64,000 nt of DNA from Streptomyces sp. NBC_01298 (GTDB lineage Bacteria; Actinomycetota; Actinomycetes; Streptomycetales; Streptomycetaceae): positions 97,413 to 161,412 of the forward strand of contig NZ_CP108416.1 of the NCBI RefSeq assembly GCF_035978755.1, read 5' to 3'. A program made the translations under genes and the position numbers. Positions 1-8,515 of the stretch are shown here, piece after piece. The notes below the pieces were generated by a model. It was not told where the DNA came from. It saw nothing but the letters and a program-made list of their open reading frames with translations, and made no database searches. Position 1 is the first letter of the stretch, and each line of letters opens with the position of its first letter.

Positions 1-209
1 AGGGCCCCCTCGCGGGCATCCTCACCTACACCGACGAGCCGATCGTCTCCAGCGACATCGTCACCGACCCCGCGTCGTGCATCTTCGACTCGGGCCTGAC
101 CAAGGTGATCGGCGACGGCCGCCAGGTCAAGATCGTCGGCTGGTACGACAACGAGTGGGGCTTCTCCAACCGTGTCGTGGACACCGCCCTGCTGATCGGC
201 GCCCGCTGA
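1..209 (+). CDS. gap: Glyceraldehyde-3-phosphate dehydrogenase, C-terminal fragment (cut by window edge)
   Basis: The last 68 codons of a type I GAPDH, open at the left edge and read in frame from base 3. The catalytic cysteine part lies outside the window. Visible family signatures are the stretch around SSDIVTDPASCIFDSGLT and the near-terminal WYDNEWGFSNR motif that closes the catalytic domain. GAPDH oxidises glyceraldehyde-3-phosphate with NAD and phosphate in central carbon metabolism. It sits immediately before a flavin protein and an aminotransferase and 10 kb from duplicated aromatic-pathway genes, so it may be a second, cluster-linked copy rather than the housekeeping one; that is inference. 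Confidence 0.93.
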   Translation, partial: GPLAGILTYTDEPIVSSDIVTDPASCIFDSGLTKVIGDGRQVKIVGWYDNEWGFSNRVVDTALLIGAR

Positions 210-290
210 CCGGCGCCCCGTAGACGGGCGCCCGCCGACGGCGACCCCGTCGGCCGCGGCGCCCGTCCCGACCGGAGGTTTCCGATTCCC

Positions 291-1205
291 GTGATCAAGA
301 CCCCCCATCACGAGGGTGAACAGGCCGTCCAGAAGCAGGCCGGCGAAGGCGGTCCCGGCTGGGGTTCGCCGATGTTCGACGACGTGATCCAGCCCGGGTT
401 CGACCAGTACCTGATGCGCCAGCGCATGCTCTTCCTGGGCGGCGCCGACGCCACGGGCGCCATGTGGTCCTCGCTGGTCACCGGCGACCCCGGCTTCGCC
501 CTGCCCACCAGCCGGCGCACGATCACGCTGTCCTCCCTGCCCGTGCCGGGCGATCCGCTCGCCGAAGCCTTCGCGGAGACGGCCGACATCGGGCTGCTCG
601 CCCTCGAACCGCACACGACGACCCGGATCCGGATCAACGGCGTGGCGCGGCGCGAGGGGGAATCCCTGCAGATCCGCACCGAACAGGTGCTGGGCAACTG
701 CCCCAAGTACCTCCAGGTACGGGTCCCGGTCGCGGACGGGCCGGCCTCGGCGCCCCGGGAGACCCGGGACGGCGACGAGCTGACGCCCGAACAGGAGAAG
801 TGGATCCGCGGCGCGGACACCTTCTTCATCGCCAGCCAGGCCGACGGCTACGGCGCGGACTCCTCGCACCGGGGCGGCGACCCCGGTTTCGTCACGGTGG
901 CGGGACCGCGCAGGCTCGTATGGCCCGACTACTTCGGCAATTCCTTCTACATGACCCTGGGCAATCTGCAGCTCAACGAGAACTGCGGACTGCTCTTCCT
1001 GGACTGGGAGTCCGGCCACACCCTGCAACTGACGGGCAAGGCACGGATCAACTGGGCCGAGGGGGACCGGGCGGACGTGCCCGGAGCCCTGCGGATGTGC
1101 GAGTTCGACATCGAGCGCGTGGTGCAGATCGACGGGGCGACCCGGCTGCGCTGGGCGTTCGGCGGTCCCTCGCCCTACAACCCGGCGGCACCGGCGCGGG
1201 CCTGA
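291..1205 (+). CDS. Pyridoxamine 5'-phosphate oxidase-like FMN-binding protein
   Basis: A 304-residue protein of the PNPOx-like split-barrel type. The run [19 protein letters not shown] near residues 40-60, the later [11 protein letters not shown] and the segment around [18 protein letters not shown] fit the long PNPOx-like proteins that bind flavin at a dimer interface and reduce small substrates. I see no signal peptide, so it should be cytosolic. The start is GTG, preceded by GGAGG about 12 bases upstream. It follows the GAPDH gene by 80 bases in the same direction and is closed by a strong hairpin, so the two could be co-transcribed. The substrate cannot be read from the sequence. Confidence 0.75.
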   Translation: MIKTPHHEGEQAVQKQAGEGGPGWGSPMFDDVIQPGFDQYLMRQRMLFLGGADATGAMWSSLVTGDPGFALPTSRRTITLSSLPVPGDPLAEAFAETADIGLLALEPHTTTRIRINGVARREGESLQIRTEQVLGNCPKYLQVRVPVADGPASAPRETRDGDELTPEQEKWIRGADTFFIASQADGYGADSSHRGGDPGFVTVAGPRRLVWPDYFGNSFYMTLGNLQLNENCGLLFLDWESGHTLQLTGKARINWAEGDRADVPGALRMCEFDIERVVQIDGATRLRWAFGGPSPYNPAAPARA

Positions 1206-1252
1206 TCCCCCTCAGCCCCGCGCCGTCCCCCTCCCCCGGTCTCCCCTGGTCA

Positions 1253-1295
1253 CCGTCCGGCCGTGCCGCCCTCCCCCGTCGGCGCGGCCGGACGG
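1253..1295 (+). terminator. Hairpin terminator after the PNPOx-like gene
   Basis: Two 16-base arms, CCGTCCGGCCGTGCCG and CGGCGCGGCCGGACGG, pair at 15 of 16 positions around a C-rich loop. It lies 48 bases past the upstream stop and about 60 bases before the aminotransferase start, so it probably separates the two transcripts. Confidence 0.6.
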
Positions 1296-1354
1296 TGCTG
1301 TACTCCCGCCCGGCACCCTCGCCGCCCACGGCTTCCCCATCGAAGGATTGCGCC

Positions 1355-2464
1355 ATGCCCGATGCCGATCCGCACACGGCCCCCACGCCCTCCACGGCCT
1401 CCCCCACCTCCCCCAGGCTCCGGGCCGACGTCTCGACGCTCCCCGCGTACGTGCCGGGCCGCGCCGCACGCGACGAGTTCGTCGACAAGCTCTCCTCGAA
1501 CGAGAACCCCTACCCGCCGCTCCCCTCGGTGATCTCCGCGGTCGAGACCTGGCTGGGCCGCCTCAACCGCTACCCCGACCCCACCGCGGCCGAGCTCGTC
1601 GCGGAACTCGCCGACCGCCTCGCCGTACCCGCCGACCACCTGGTGCTGGGCACCGGCTCGGTCGGCATCACCCAGCACCTGGTCGCCGCCGCCGCGGGCC
1701 CGGGCGACGAGGTCGTCTTCGCGTGGCGCTCGTTCGAGGCGTACCCGCTGCTGGCCTGGGCCGCCGGGGCCACCTCCGTCCAGGTCCCGCTGCGCGACGA
1801 GACCCACGACCTGGACGCCCTGGCCGACGCGGTCACCGACCGCACCCGCCTGATCTTCGTCTGCAACCCGAACAACCCGACCGGCACCGCCGTGCGCCGG
1901 GCCGAACTGGAACGCTTCCTGGACCGCGTACCCCCGCACATCCTCATCGTCATCGACGAGGCCTACCGCGAGTTCGTGGACGCCGCCGAGGACATCCCGG
2001 ACGGCATCGACCTCTACCGGGACCGCCCCAACGTGGCCGTCCTGCGCACCTTCTCCAAGGCCTACGGTCTGGCCGCGCTCCGCGTCGGCTACGCGGTGGC
2101 CCACCCCCGGGTCACGGCCGCCCTGCGCGCCTGCTCCGTCCCCCTCGGCGTGAGCGGCCCCGCCCAGGCCGCCGCCCTGGCCTCGCTGCGCGCCACGGAG
2201 GAACTCCGCGAACGCGTGACCGACCTGGTCGCGGAACGCGACCGCGTCAGCGCCGCCCTCCGCGCGGAGGGCTACGAGGTCCCCGAAAGCCACGCCAACT
2301 TCGTCTGGCTGCGCCTGGGCTCCCGCACCGCCTACTTCGCGGACGCCTGCGAGGCGGCCGGCCTGATGGTCCGCCCCTTCGGCGAAGAGGGCGTCCGCAT
2401 CACGATCGGCACCCCAACCGCAAACGACCGCCTCCTGAAAACCGCCTCCCACTGGAACCAGTAA
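1355..2464 (+). CDS. HisC/Pat-type PLP aminotransferase (aromatic or histidinol-phosphate)
   Basis: A 369-residue fold-type I aminotransferase of subclass I beta. Seen directly: the SSNENPYPP substrate loop at about 48-55, CNPNNPTGT at 170-178, VIDEAY near 199-204 and the Schiff-base lysine K235 in [18 protein letters not shown] 1355 is chosen because a GAAGGA ribosome site precedes it; the longer open frame upstream only overlaps the PNPOx gene in another frame. The family interconverts histidinol phosphate or phenylalanine/tyrosine and their keto acids. With a prephenate-to-tyrosine gene set 15 kb away, a role as a phenylpyruvate or 4-hydroxyphenylpyruvate aminotransferase is the better guess, but no residue I can see decides between HisC and Pat. 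Confidence 0.88.
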   Translation: MPDADPHTAPTPSTASPTSPRLRADVSTLPAYVPGRAARDEFVDKLSSNENPYPPLPSVISAVETWLGRLNRYPDPTAAELVAELADRLAVPADHLVLGTGSVGITQHLVAAAAGPGDEVVFAWRSFEAYPLLAWAAGATSVQVPLRDETHDLDALADAVTDRTRLIFVCNPNNPTGTAVRRAELERFLDRVPPHILIVIDEAYREFVDAAEDIPDGIDLYRDRPNVAVLRTFSKAYGLAALRVGYAVAHPRVTAALRACSVPLGVSGPAQAAALASLRATEELRERVTDLVAERDRVSAALRAEGYEVPESHANFVWLRLGSRTAYFADACEAAGLMVRPFGEEGVRITIGTPTANDRLLKTASHWNQ

Positions 2465-2476
2465 CCCCGCTCCCCC

Positions 2477-3202
2477 TCACGTCAAGACGACGCAGCCCCG
2501 CCGCTCCAGCTCGATGATGACCGGTAGGGAAGGGTCCACTTCGTTCCAGCGCAGATCCAGCTTCTCCAACGACGGCATGTCGGCGAGCCAGTCGGCCGGC
2601 CGGCCCAGCCGGTTGCTCCGCAGGTCGATCTGGCGCAGTCGCGGGAGGCCCGCCAGCGACTCCGGCACCCCGGCCAGGGAGTTCTCGCGTAGGTCCAGGT
2701 GGCGCAGTTCGTGCAGCTCGGAGGCCGACGAGGGGAGCTGCTCGATCGAGTTCCCCCGCAGCCACAGCTCACGCAGGCCGCGGAGCCCGCCGATGGCGTC
2801 GGGCAGGGTGGTGAGCCGGTTGTGCTGCGCTCTGAGCTCGATGAGGCCGCTCATCCCACCGATGCTCTCGGGGAGGGTGGTGAGGGAGTTCTCGCCGACG
2901 TTGAGGTAACGCAACCGGGTCAGGTTTCCCACCGAGTCCGGAAGCCGCGTCAGCCGGTTGTCGTGCAGGTAGAGGAAGTCGCCGAGCCCCGCCAGCCTGC
3001 CGATTTCTTCGGGCACCGACGTCAGCGCGTTGTGGCCCAGGTCCAGCGTGTTCAGCCGGTGAAGGCGCCCGATCTCCGGCGGCAGCGCCGTCAGCCCGTT
3101 GTCCGCGAGGATCAGCACCTCGAGCCCGGTCTCGTGCCACACCGACTCGGGCACCTCCCCGAGCCCTCGACGCCACAGGTCCAGTGTGTGCCTCACTGCC
3201 AT
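2477..3202 (-). CDS. Leucine-rich-repeat protein
   Basis: About 241 residues made almost wholly of eight to nine consecutive LRR units of roughly 23 residues (pattern LxxLxLxxNxLxxLPxxIGxL), of the plant-intracellular or bacterial 'Ran GTPase-like' style. There is no signal peptide or membrane segment. The N-terminal cap contains WRRGLGEVPESVW and the last repeat degenerates near the C terminus. Such proteins are protein-interaction scaffolds; no partner is evident here. It converges on the aminotransferase, with 12 bases between stops. A GTG nine bases further upstream is an alternative start. Confidence 0.8.
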   Translation of the reverse strand: MAVRHTLDLWRRGLGEVPESVWHETGLEVLILADNGLTALPPEIGRLHRLNTLDLGHNALTSVPEEIGRLAGLGDFLYLHDNRLTRLPDSVGNLTRLRYLNVGENSLTTLPESIGGMSGLIELRAQHNRLTTLPDAIGGLRGLRELWLRGNSIEQLPSSASELHELRHLDLRENSLAGVPESLAGLPRLRQIDLRSNRLGRPADWLADMPSLEKLDLRWNEVDPSLPVIIELERRGCVVLT

Positions 3203-3321
3203 CCCCCTCACCCACAGCCCTGGACTCGATTCTCACTCGGCCGGGATGGGGCCCACGGACCAGCCTCAGCCACAGAAGGTGCGCCCAGTGCAGCCCGCAG
3301 CCGGTATCCGGCGTACGGGCG

Positions 3322-3543
3322 CTACTCCGCACCACAGACGGCATCAGCCACTGTGCTGCTTGCCTCCGACGGAAACCCCCACCCGGCCCGCCACTGGCCG
3401 CTACGAAATCGCGCCCCCCAAGAGGCAGCACCGAGAACTCCGTGCCGTCCGCGGCGCGTAGCCACCGCGGACATCCGCGAACGAACGAGGCGGCCCACTT
3501 CCGACCTGTCGTCGTAGCCGAGGAGTCCGCGCAGGCTGATCAT
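3322..3543 (-). CDS. Short hypothetical protein, possible remnant behind DUF4097 copy 1
   Basis: A 73-codon frame starting at ATG 3543 with a convincing AAAGGAG site. It begins at exactly the place where, behind the second DUF4097 copy, the ABC ATPase gene begins (the sequence before both ATGs is nearly the same). The peptide (MISLRGLLGYDD... rich in Arg, Ser and Gly) has no recognised domain and bears no resemblance to the ATPase. It may be the stump of a replaced downstream gene. The rest of the 3203-3565 interval holds nothing else I can support. Confidence 0.35.
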   Translation of the reverse strand: MISLRGLLGYDDRSEVGRLVRSRMSAVATRRGRHGVLGAASWGARFRSGQWRAGWGFPSEASSTVADAVCGAE

Positions 3544-4289
3544 GAGCGGTGCTCCTTTACGGTTGTCAGAGGCTGCGGGCGGCGATGTCGCCGTAGGCGG
3601 TGGTCGCGTGGATGGCGAGGCCCGCGGCGGCGCCCTCGCTGTTGCGAAGGGCGTTGTCGATCCGGCCGAGGGCGGTGCCGGCGTCGAGGGTGGCACTGAC
3701 CCCACGGCCCGCGCCGACCGAGATGTCTCCGTACTCGGTGTGCAGTTCGACCGTGCCGCGCACGGCTTCGACGATGCTCAGGTCGCCCTTCTGCGTACTG
3801 ATCCGGGCAGAGCCCGCCAGGCGGCCGACCGAGACGTCACCGGCCGCCAGGGTCAGGTGCGCGCTCGCGGCCTCGTCGATCTTGACCGAGCCCTGCGCGG
3901 CCTCGAAGACCACGTCACCAAGGCGTCCGACGCCCCGGAGCTCGGCGCTGGCCGCCTTCGCCTCGACGCCGGAGCCGGCGGGCAGCTGAACGGTCACCTC
4001 AACGGAACCGGAGGCGCCCAGGATCTGGTTCTTCGCGGGGACCGCGATCCGCAGGACCCCGTCGGCGTACTCGACCACGGTCTGCTCGGCCGCCTTCACA
4101 TCGCGGCCCTTCGAAGCGTCGGCGGGCCGGACCTCGACCACGGTGTCCGCGCGGTCAGCGGCGATGAGCCGGACGGCGCCGGCCGGGATGTCCAGAACGG
4201 CGGAGATCGGGGCGGTGGTAGCGAACTTCTGCATGATTCTCTCCTGCGACTCGTTGTTTCCGATGAAGGAAAAGCTACGTTGCTTTCCA
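3541..4289. repeat. Long direct repeat, copy 1 (DUF4097 gene plus promoter start)
   Basis: About 750 bases nearly identical to 8513-9266. The homology starts at the ATG of the next gene, runs through the whole DUF4097 coding region and its leader, and stops abruptly after GCTTTCCA, beyond which the two intergenic regions differ. Confidence 0.93.
3566..4234 (-). CDS. DUF4097-family beta-repeat protein, copy 1
   Basis: A 222-residue protein of the DUF4097 (putative adhesin, beta-strand repeat) family: repeated short strands such as GVEAKAASAELRGVGRLGDV and GSARISTQKGDLSIVEAVRG form a right-handed beta-solenoid-like pattern, with TTAYGDIAARSL at the end. It has no signal sequence, so it is probably cytosolic. 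ATG 4234 is chosen for its AGGAGAG site 8 bases upstream. The only protein difference I find from the copy at 8543-9211 is Ser versus Thr in ALRN(S/T)EGAA. In Streptomyces such genes often precede a DrrAB-like exporter; here the following gene is only a short stump. Its function is unknown. Confidence 0.85.
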   Translation of the reverse strand: MQKFATTAPISAVLDIPAGAVRLIAADRADTVVEVRPADASKGRDVKAAEQTVVEYADGVLRIAVPAKNQILGASGSVEVTVQLPAGSGVEAKAASAELRGVGRLGDVVFEAAQGSVKIDEAASAHLTLAAGDVSVGRLAGSARISTQKGDLSIVEAVRGTVELHTEYGDISVGAGRGVSATLDAGTALGRIDNALRNSEGAAAGLAIHATTAYGDIAARSL

Positions 4290-4398
4290 TATTTCGACAA
4301 GGAAGTCGTTGCGAAGAAACTTAATAAATGCAGGTCAGCGCCTTACAATCGTTGCGAAAGCCTAAAGCTGAATGCAACGACGAAGCCGCAAACGTTGC
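4278..4398. promoter_or_regulatory. CGTTGC operator cluster upstream of DUF4097 copy 1
   Basis: Five CGTTGC hexamers (4278, 4307, 4350 and 4393 forward; 4374 as GCAACG) lie in 120 bases. On the minus strand TTGTCG, 17 bases, TAGCTT gives a plausible promoter for the DUF4097 gene with one hexamer inside the spacer. The same five hexamers recur at 9255-9376 although the sequence between them has diverged. No regulator gene remains on this side: bases 4400-4500 hold only an inverted-repeat-rich spacer. Confidence 0.6.
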
Positions 4399-4500
4399 AA
4401 TGGACTGAAAGTGAAAGCTACAGCGGCGCGGCTACGCCCGGGCATGACGATGCCTCCGCCCGGCGGGTTTCCCGGCCGACGGAGGCTCGCTCGCGGGGTG

Positions 4501-4935
4501 TCAGCCGCGCAGGGTGGCGATGGCCTTCTCGATGCGCCCCAGGCGCGTCTCGGGCTTCTTCGCGCTCTCGATGGCGCGCACGTGCTCGCGCTTGCGGCTG
4601 TACGTCAGGTTGTCGTACGCGGCGCGGGCGGCCGGGTCCCCGTCCAGAGCCCGGGCGAAGTCGTCGGGCTCGACGACGACGCGCGGCTCGGTGTCCAGCT
4701 CCAGCTCCACCTCGACCTCCTCGCCGATCTCGACACCCGCGGCATCTCGGTTGGCATGGCTGAGGCCGATCAAGTGGCGGCCGCGCAGGAGGGCGACCCG
4801 GCTCTGCCAGGAATGCCCGTTGATCGTGATCGTCACCGGCGGCCGCGCGCCACCGGCGAGTGCCGCCACCACCTCGGACGGAACTTCGAGGCCCCGCATG
4901 GGCTCGGGCGGCTCGACGACGGACTGGAACTTCAA
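4501..4935 (-). CDS. YdeI/OmpD-associated-like protein with DUF1905 domain
   Basis: About 144 residues. The N-terminal half (VPSEVVAALAGGARPPVTITINGHSWQSRVALLRGRHLIGLSHANR) is a DUF1905 beta-barrel domain, and the C-terminal half (DDFARALDGDPAARAAYDNLTYSRKREHVRAI..KKPETRLGRIEKAI) is the YdeI/bacteriocin-resistance (Omdp) helical motif. A TTG at 4935 with AGGAG 8 bases upstream gives an N terminus (LKFQSVVEPP) that starts like the family; an ATG at 4986 would add 17 charged residues. It is a cytosolic protein of unknown biochemical role, a single gene between two terminator-like structures. Confidence 0.8.
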   Translation of the reverse strand: MKFQSVVEPPEPMRGLEVPSEVVAALAGGARPPVTITINGHSWQSRVALLRGRHLIGLSHANRDAAGVEIGEEVEVELELDTEPRVVVEPDDFARALDGDPAARAAYDNLTYSRKREHVRAIESAKKPETRLGRIEKAIATLRG

Positions 4936-4987
4936 GACCTTCTCCTCTTCGTCTCTTCGTCCTGCTGCTTCCCGCACCCGGGTCAAA

Positions 4988-5034
4988 GCCGTCCGGGACG
5001 GCGGGGGAAACGTTCCCCCGCCGTCCCGGACGGC
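4988..5034 (-). terminator. Perfect 22-bp hairpin terminator
   Basis: Arms 4988-5009 and 5013-5034 are exact reverse complements with an ACG loop. It lies directly downstream of the minus-strand VOC gene (stop at 5054) and upstream of the DUF1905 gene, so it should end the VOC transcript. Confidence 0.85.
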
Positions 5035-5053
5035 TGTCGGACACAGGTCGCGG

Positions 5054-5467
5054 CTACTCCGCGTAGGGCTGGTCGGTGCCCTGGTCGCTGTAGCCGAGGC
5101 TCCAGACGTAGCCGTCCGGGTCGGCGAAGGTGCCGCCGTAACCGCCCCACGGCAGGGCGCCGGCCGGCTTGAGGACCGTGGCGCCGGCCTTCGAGGCCTC
5201 CGCCATGATCTCGTCGACCCGCGTCTCGCTGCGGACCACGTACGTCAGGACCAGCCCGCTGAAACCGCTGCCCTCCTGGTCCGTGCCCACCTGCTGGGCC
5301 AGGCCTTCGCGGCTGTAGAAGCCGACCGGCGAGGCGCCGTCCGACTCGAAGAACACCGAGATGCCGAAGTCGCTCTGGATCTTCCAGCCGAGTCCCTCGG
5401 TGTAGAACTGCTTGGCCCGGTCCATGTCCCGGACACCAAGAAGGATCGAGCTGACGTGCGCCTTCAT
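5054..5467 (-). CDS. VOC-family (glyoxalase/dioxygenase fold) protein
   Basis: 137 residues with the paired beta-alpha-beta-beta-beta modules of the vicinal oxygen chelate fold: LLGVRDMDRAKQFYTEGLGW at the N terminus and GGYGGTFADPDGYVWSLGY at the C terminus (the usual FxDPDGN end). Such proteins are metal-dependent lyases, dioxygenases or drug-binding proteins; the metal ligands and substrate here are uncertain. The start has a good AGGAGCAGGAC site. It is followed within 55 bases upstream by an AraC-type regulator on the same strand, which may be transcribed with it. Confidence 0.85.
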   Translation of the reverse strand: MKAHVSSILLGVRDMDRAKQFYTEGLGWKIQSDFGISVFFESDGASPVGFYSREGLAQQVGTDQEGSGFSGLVLTYVVRSETRVDEIMAEASKAGATVLKPAGALPWGGYGGTFADPDGYVWSLGYSDQGTDQPYAE

Positions 5468-5519
5468 GTCCTGCTCCTCTCACTGTGAACGGATGCGGTT
5501 CCTGCGGTTGCTGTGACCA

Positions 5520-6005
5520 TCACGCTAGGGCTTGCGGGGCGGCCGTGGCTTCTCGATTCCTGACCGGTCTGGAGACTTGCTTCGCCACGCACGCCGGCAT
5601 CCCCTCCACCGTGATCGCCGGCCCCGCGTCGTCGGCTGCGGCCTGACGCCGGAAGGCCCCCGGGGGCATGCCGACCAGCTCGGTGAAGCGGGTGGTGAAC
5701 GTTCCCAGCGACGCGCAGCCGACCTCGAAGCAGACCTCGGTGACGCTGAGGTCCCCCCGCCGCAGCAGCGCCGTCGCCCGCTCGATGCGACGCGTCATCA
5801 GGTACGCGTACGGCGACTCCCCGTACGCGGCACGGAACTGCCGGCTCAGGTGCCCGGCGGACATGTTCACATCGTGGGCGAGCGCTTCCACGTTCAGCGG
5901 CTGCGCGTACTCCCGGTCGATCCGGTCCCGGACGCGGCGCAGCCGTGCGAGATCCTCCAGGCGCTGCGCCTGGACGCGTGCACGTCGCCATTCGGGCTTG
6001 CACAT
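5520..6005 (-). CDS. AraC-family transcriptional regulator (small)
   Basis: 161 residues consisting of little more than the AraC/XylS DNA-binding domain: two helix-turn-helix units, the first around NVEALAHDVNMSAGHLSRQF and the second around VTEVCFEVGCASLGTFTTRF, followed by ELVGMPPGAFRR. No sensory domain precedes it, as in MarA/SoxS-like regulators. It lies between two VOC genes on the same strand and probably controls them; the start is supported by an AAGGGG site. Confidence 0.88.
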   Translation of the reverse strand: MCKPEWRRARVQAQRLEDLARLRRVRDRIDREYAQPLNVEALAHDVNMSAGHLSRQFRAAYGESPYAYLMTRRIERATALLRRGDLSVTEVCFEVGCASLGTFTTRFTELVGMPPGAFRRQAAADDAGPAITVEGMPACVAKQVSRPVRNREATAAPQALA

Positions 6006-6029
6006 GAGAACCCCTTGCCCTTCGTCGGC

Positions 6030-6440
6030 TCAGCGCAGTTCCTGGATGCGGACCAGGTTGCCCGCGGGGTCGCGGAACGCGCAGTCACGGACGCCGTACG
6101 GCTGCTCGGTCGGTTCCTGGACGACCTCGGTGTCACCGGCCTGCGCCTTCTCGAAGGTGGCGTCGAGGTCCGGGGTGGCCAGCAGGATCCAGCCGTAGGT
6201 GCCCTTGGCCATCATCTCGGTGATGGTTCGGCGCTCGTCCTCGGTGACGCCGGGATCGGAGGCCGGCGGCGCCAGCAGGATCGACGTGCCCGGCTGACCG
6301 GGCGGGCCGACCGTGATCCAGCGCATCCTCCCCTGCCCGGCATCGCTGCGGACCTCGAAGCCGAGGACGTCGCGGTAGAAGGCGAGCGACGCGTCCGGGT
6401 CGTCGTGCGGAAGCGACGTCGTGTGAATGGTGATGTCCAT
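6030..6440 (-). CDS. VOC-family protein
   Basis: 136 residues from ATG 6440 (MDITIHTTSLPHDDPDASL). Visible are the first module AFYRDVLGFEVRSDAG, the ILLAPPASDP edge strand, and the final GVRDCAFRDPAGNLVRIQEL with the family's FxDPxGN closing motif, where a metal-binding glutamate usually sits near the end. A longer open frame runs upstream to 6524, but it lacks a ribosome site and a family-like sequence. It is 24 bases from the AraC gene, in the same direction, and probably in one operon with it and the second VOC gene. Confidence 0.85.
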   Translation of the reverse strand: MDITIHTTSLPHDDPDASLAFYRDVLGFEVRSDAGQGRMRWITVGPPGQPGTSILLAPPASDPGVTEDERRTITEMMAKGTYGWILLATPDLDATFEKAQAGDTEVVQEPTEQPYGVRDCAFRDPAGNLVRIQELR

Positions 6441-6752
6441 GGTGAGCAGGCTAGGACGGCTCCCCGAACCGCGCTTCTCGATTCCTGATCGGTCCGGACA
6501 TCCCGGGCGTTCGCGGGCAGGCACGCGAGAACTCCCCCACGATCACGGCCGGTTGAGGACAGAAGCTGTCCTCAAGGGCGCTGACCCGCGATCCGCAGCG
6601 CCCGGTGTGGCCGGCCGAGGCCGAGGCCGTCGCGGGCGCGCCGACGGCGCCCCGGGCGCATACGAACGAGGCGGCGCACTCCGACGTGTGGTCGGGGTAC
6701 GCCGCCTCGGGGCGGAGCGGGGTGCGGGAGGGGGCCTGTGCTGCCTCGGCCG
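6441..6752. other. Intergenic stretch with a 10-bp perfect hairpin
   Basis: Of this 312-base gap the only structure I can support is TTGAGGACAG-AAG-CTGTCCTCAA at 6553-6575, a perfect 10-bp inverted repeat upstream of the VOC/AraC operon and downstream of the ABC exporter. It could be an operator for the AraC protein or a terminator. No coding sequence is convincing. Confidence 0.45.
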
Positions 6753-7538
6753 CTACTTCGGGTCACTGTTGAACTTCGCGGCCGACCAGAAGTAGCCGAG
6801 GACGGCGAGGCCCAGGCACCAGGCGACGGCGATCCATCCGTTGTTGCCGATCTCGGTGCCCAGGAGGAGTCCGCGCAGGGTTTCGATGGCCGGGGTGAAG
6901 GGCTGGTACTCGGCGATCGGCCGGAACCAGCCCGGCATCCCCTCGACCGGCACGAACGCGCTGGAGAGGAGCGGGAGGAGGATCATCGGCATCGCGTTGT
7001 TGCTCGCGGCCTCGGCGTTCGGACTGATCAGTCCCATGCCGACGGCGATCCAGGTGAGCGCCAGGGCGAACAGGACCAGGAGCCCGAAGGCCGCCAGCCA
7101 TTCCAGGGCCGTCGCGTCCGTCGAACGGAAGCCGATGGCCACCCCCACGGCTCCGACCAGGACCACGCTCGCGATCGACTGCAGCACGCTGCCGATGACG
7201 TGCCCGATGAGCACCGACCCTCGGTGGATCGCCATCGTCCGGAAGCGGGCCATGATCCCCTCGCTCATGTCGGTGGAGACGGACACCGCCGTGCCGATCG
7301 TGGTCGAACCGATCGTCATCAGGAGCAGGCCGGGGACGAGGTAGGCGATGTAGTCGGCGCGGCTGCCGCCGCCGATGCCGGCGCTCATCACGTCTCCGAA
7401 GATGTAGACGAAGAGCAGCAGGAGCATGATCGGCGTGAGCAGCAGGTTCAGGGTCAAGGACGGGTAGCGGCGGGCGTGGAGGAGGTTGCGGCGCAGCATC
7501 GTGGACGAGTCGCGGACGGCGAGGGACAGGGAACTCAT
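6753..7538 (-). CDS. ABC-2 type exporter permease (DrrB-like)
   Basis: 261 residues with six hydrophobic segments: about 27-49 (LTLNLLLTPIMLLLLFVYIFG), 65-85, 110-140, 145-170, 175-195 and 230-250. The sequence ending FVPVEGMPGWFRPIAEYQPFTPAIETLRGLLLG is the usual signature of DrrB/ABC2 membrane proteins. It forms the membrane half of a small-molecule exporter with the ATPase just upstream, overlapping it by four bases (ATGA), so they are translationally coupled. DrrAB-like pumps confer resistance to hydrophobic compounds; the cargo here is unknown. Confidence 0.93.
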   Translation of the reverse strand: MSSLSLAVRDSSTMLRRNLLHARRYPSLTLNLLLTPIMLLLLFVYIFGDVMSAGIGGGSRADYIAYLVPGLLLMTIGSTTIGTAVSVSTDMSEGIMARFRTMAIHRGSVLIGHVIGSVLQSIASVVLVGAVGVAIGFRSTDATALEWLAAFGLLVLFALALTWIAVGMGLISPNAEAASNNAMPMILLPLLSSAFVPVEGMPGWFRPIAEYQPFTPAIETLRGLLLGTEIGNNGWIAVAWCLGLAVLGYFWSAAKFNSDPK

Positions 7539-8515
7539 CGGAGGTTCTCCTTGGACTGGGCGGGGACGGTGGACTGGGCGGGGCGGGGGTCGGTGCCGGT
7601 CAGGGCGAAGAACACGTCGTCGAGATCCGGGGTGTGCACGGTCAGCTCGTCCGCCTCCACGCCGGCCGAGTCCAGCCGGTCGAGGATCGAGCGCAGCGCG
7701 CGCTGGCTGCCGTCACTGGGGATCTGCAGCGCCAGCGCCTCGTCATCCAAAGCGACCTCACCGAGCACCGCAGACGCGGACCGGTAGGCGTGCGGGTCCG
7801 AGAACCGCAGACGCACATGGCCGCCCGGGATCATCCGCTTCAGCTCTTCCGCCGTGCCCTCGGCGGCGATCCGGCCGTCGTTCAGCACCGCGATGCGGTC
7901 CGCGAGTTCGTCCGCCTCCTCCAAATACTGCGTGGTCAGGAAGACCGTCACACCACCCGTGACCAGCTCGCGGATGATCTGCCACATGTTGTGGCGCGAC
8001 CGCGGGTCGAGACCGGTGGTCGGCTCGTCGAGGAAGATGATCCGCGGATCACCCACCAGCGTCATGGCGATATCCAGGCGTCGCTTCATACCGCCGGAGT
8101 AGGTGGAGGCGGGCTTCTTCGCCGCCTCCGTCAGGTCGAACCGCTCGAGGAGTTCGGCGGTGACCCGCCGCCCCTCCGCCTTCGACAGGTGGTGCAGGTC
8201 GGCCATGAGGAGCATGTTCTCCTCTCCCGTGATCAACCCGTCGACCGCGGAGAACTGCCCCGTGACACCGATGGCGGCGCGGGCCGCCCGCGGGTCGGCG
8301 GCCAGGTCGTGGCCCCCGACCCGGATCTCGCCGGAGGCGGGATCCGGGGAGACGAGGGTGGAGAGGATCTTGACGGCGGTGGTCTTGCCCGCGCCGTTCG
8401 GGCCGAGCAGGGCGAAGACCGTTCCTTCGGGGACGGCCAGGTCGATGCCGTCGAGGACCGTCTTGTCGCCGTAGGACTTGCGCAGACCGTTCGCCGTGAT
8501 GGCCGAGGTCGTCAT
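7535..8515 (-). CDS. ABC exporter ATP-binding protein (DrrA-like)
   Basis: 326 residues. Walker A GPNGAGKTT near 40-48, signature YSGGMKRRLD near 140, Walker B IIFLDEPTTGLDPRSR near 160, and the H-loop region FLTTQYLEEADELADRIAVL. The C-terminal extension after about residue 230, which ends LTVHTPDLDDVFFALTG, is the DrrA/DUF4162 domain that contacts the permease. It is coupled to the permease and preceded by DUF4097 copy 2 with 27 bases between, so the three form one operon expressed from the divergent promoter near 9250. Confidence 0.95.
   Translation of the reverse strand: MTTSAITANGLRKSYGDKTVLDGIDLAVPEGTVFALLGPNGAGKTTAVKILSTLVSPDPASGEIRVGGHDLAADPRAARAAIGVTGQFSAVDGLITGEENMLLMADLHHLSKAEGRRVTAELLERFDLTEAAKKPASTYSGGMKRRLDIAMTLVGDPRIIFLDEPTTGLDPRSRHNMWQIIRELVTGGVTVFLTTQYLEEADELADRIAVLNDGRIAAEGTAEELKRMIPGGHVRLRFSDPHAYRSASAVLGEVALDDEALALQIPSDGSQRALRSILDRLDSAGVEADELTVHTPDLDDVFFALTGTDPRPAQSTVPAQSKENLR

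Noticed and set aside
1..209. GAPDH as a self-resistance gene
   Set aside because: Only the C-terminal 68 residues are visible and no pentalenolactone-type genes are present, so the idea cannot be supported.
464..2464. A 666-codon frame running through the PNPOx gene into the aminotransferase
   Set aside because: The first 300 codons are out of frame with the PNPOx gene and Arg/Pro-rich; the aminotransferase has its own start with a ribosome site at 1355.
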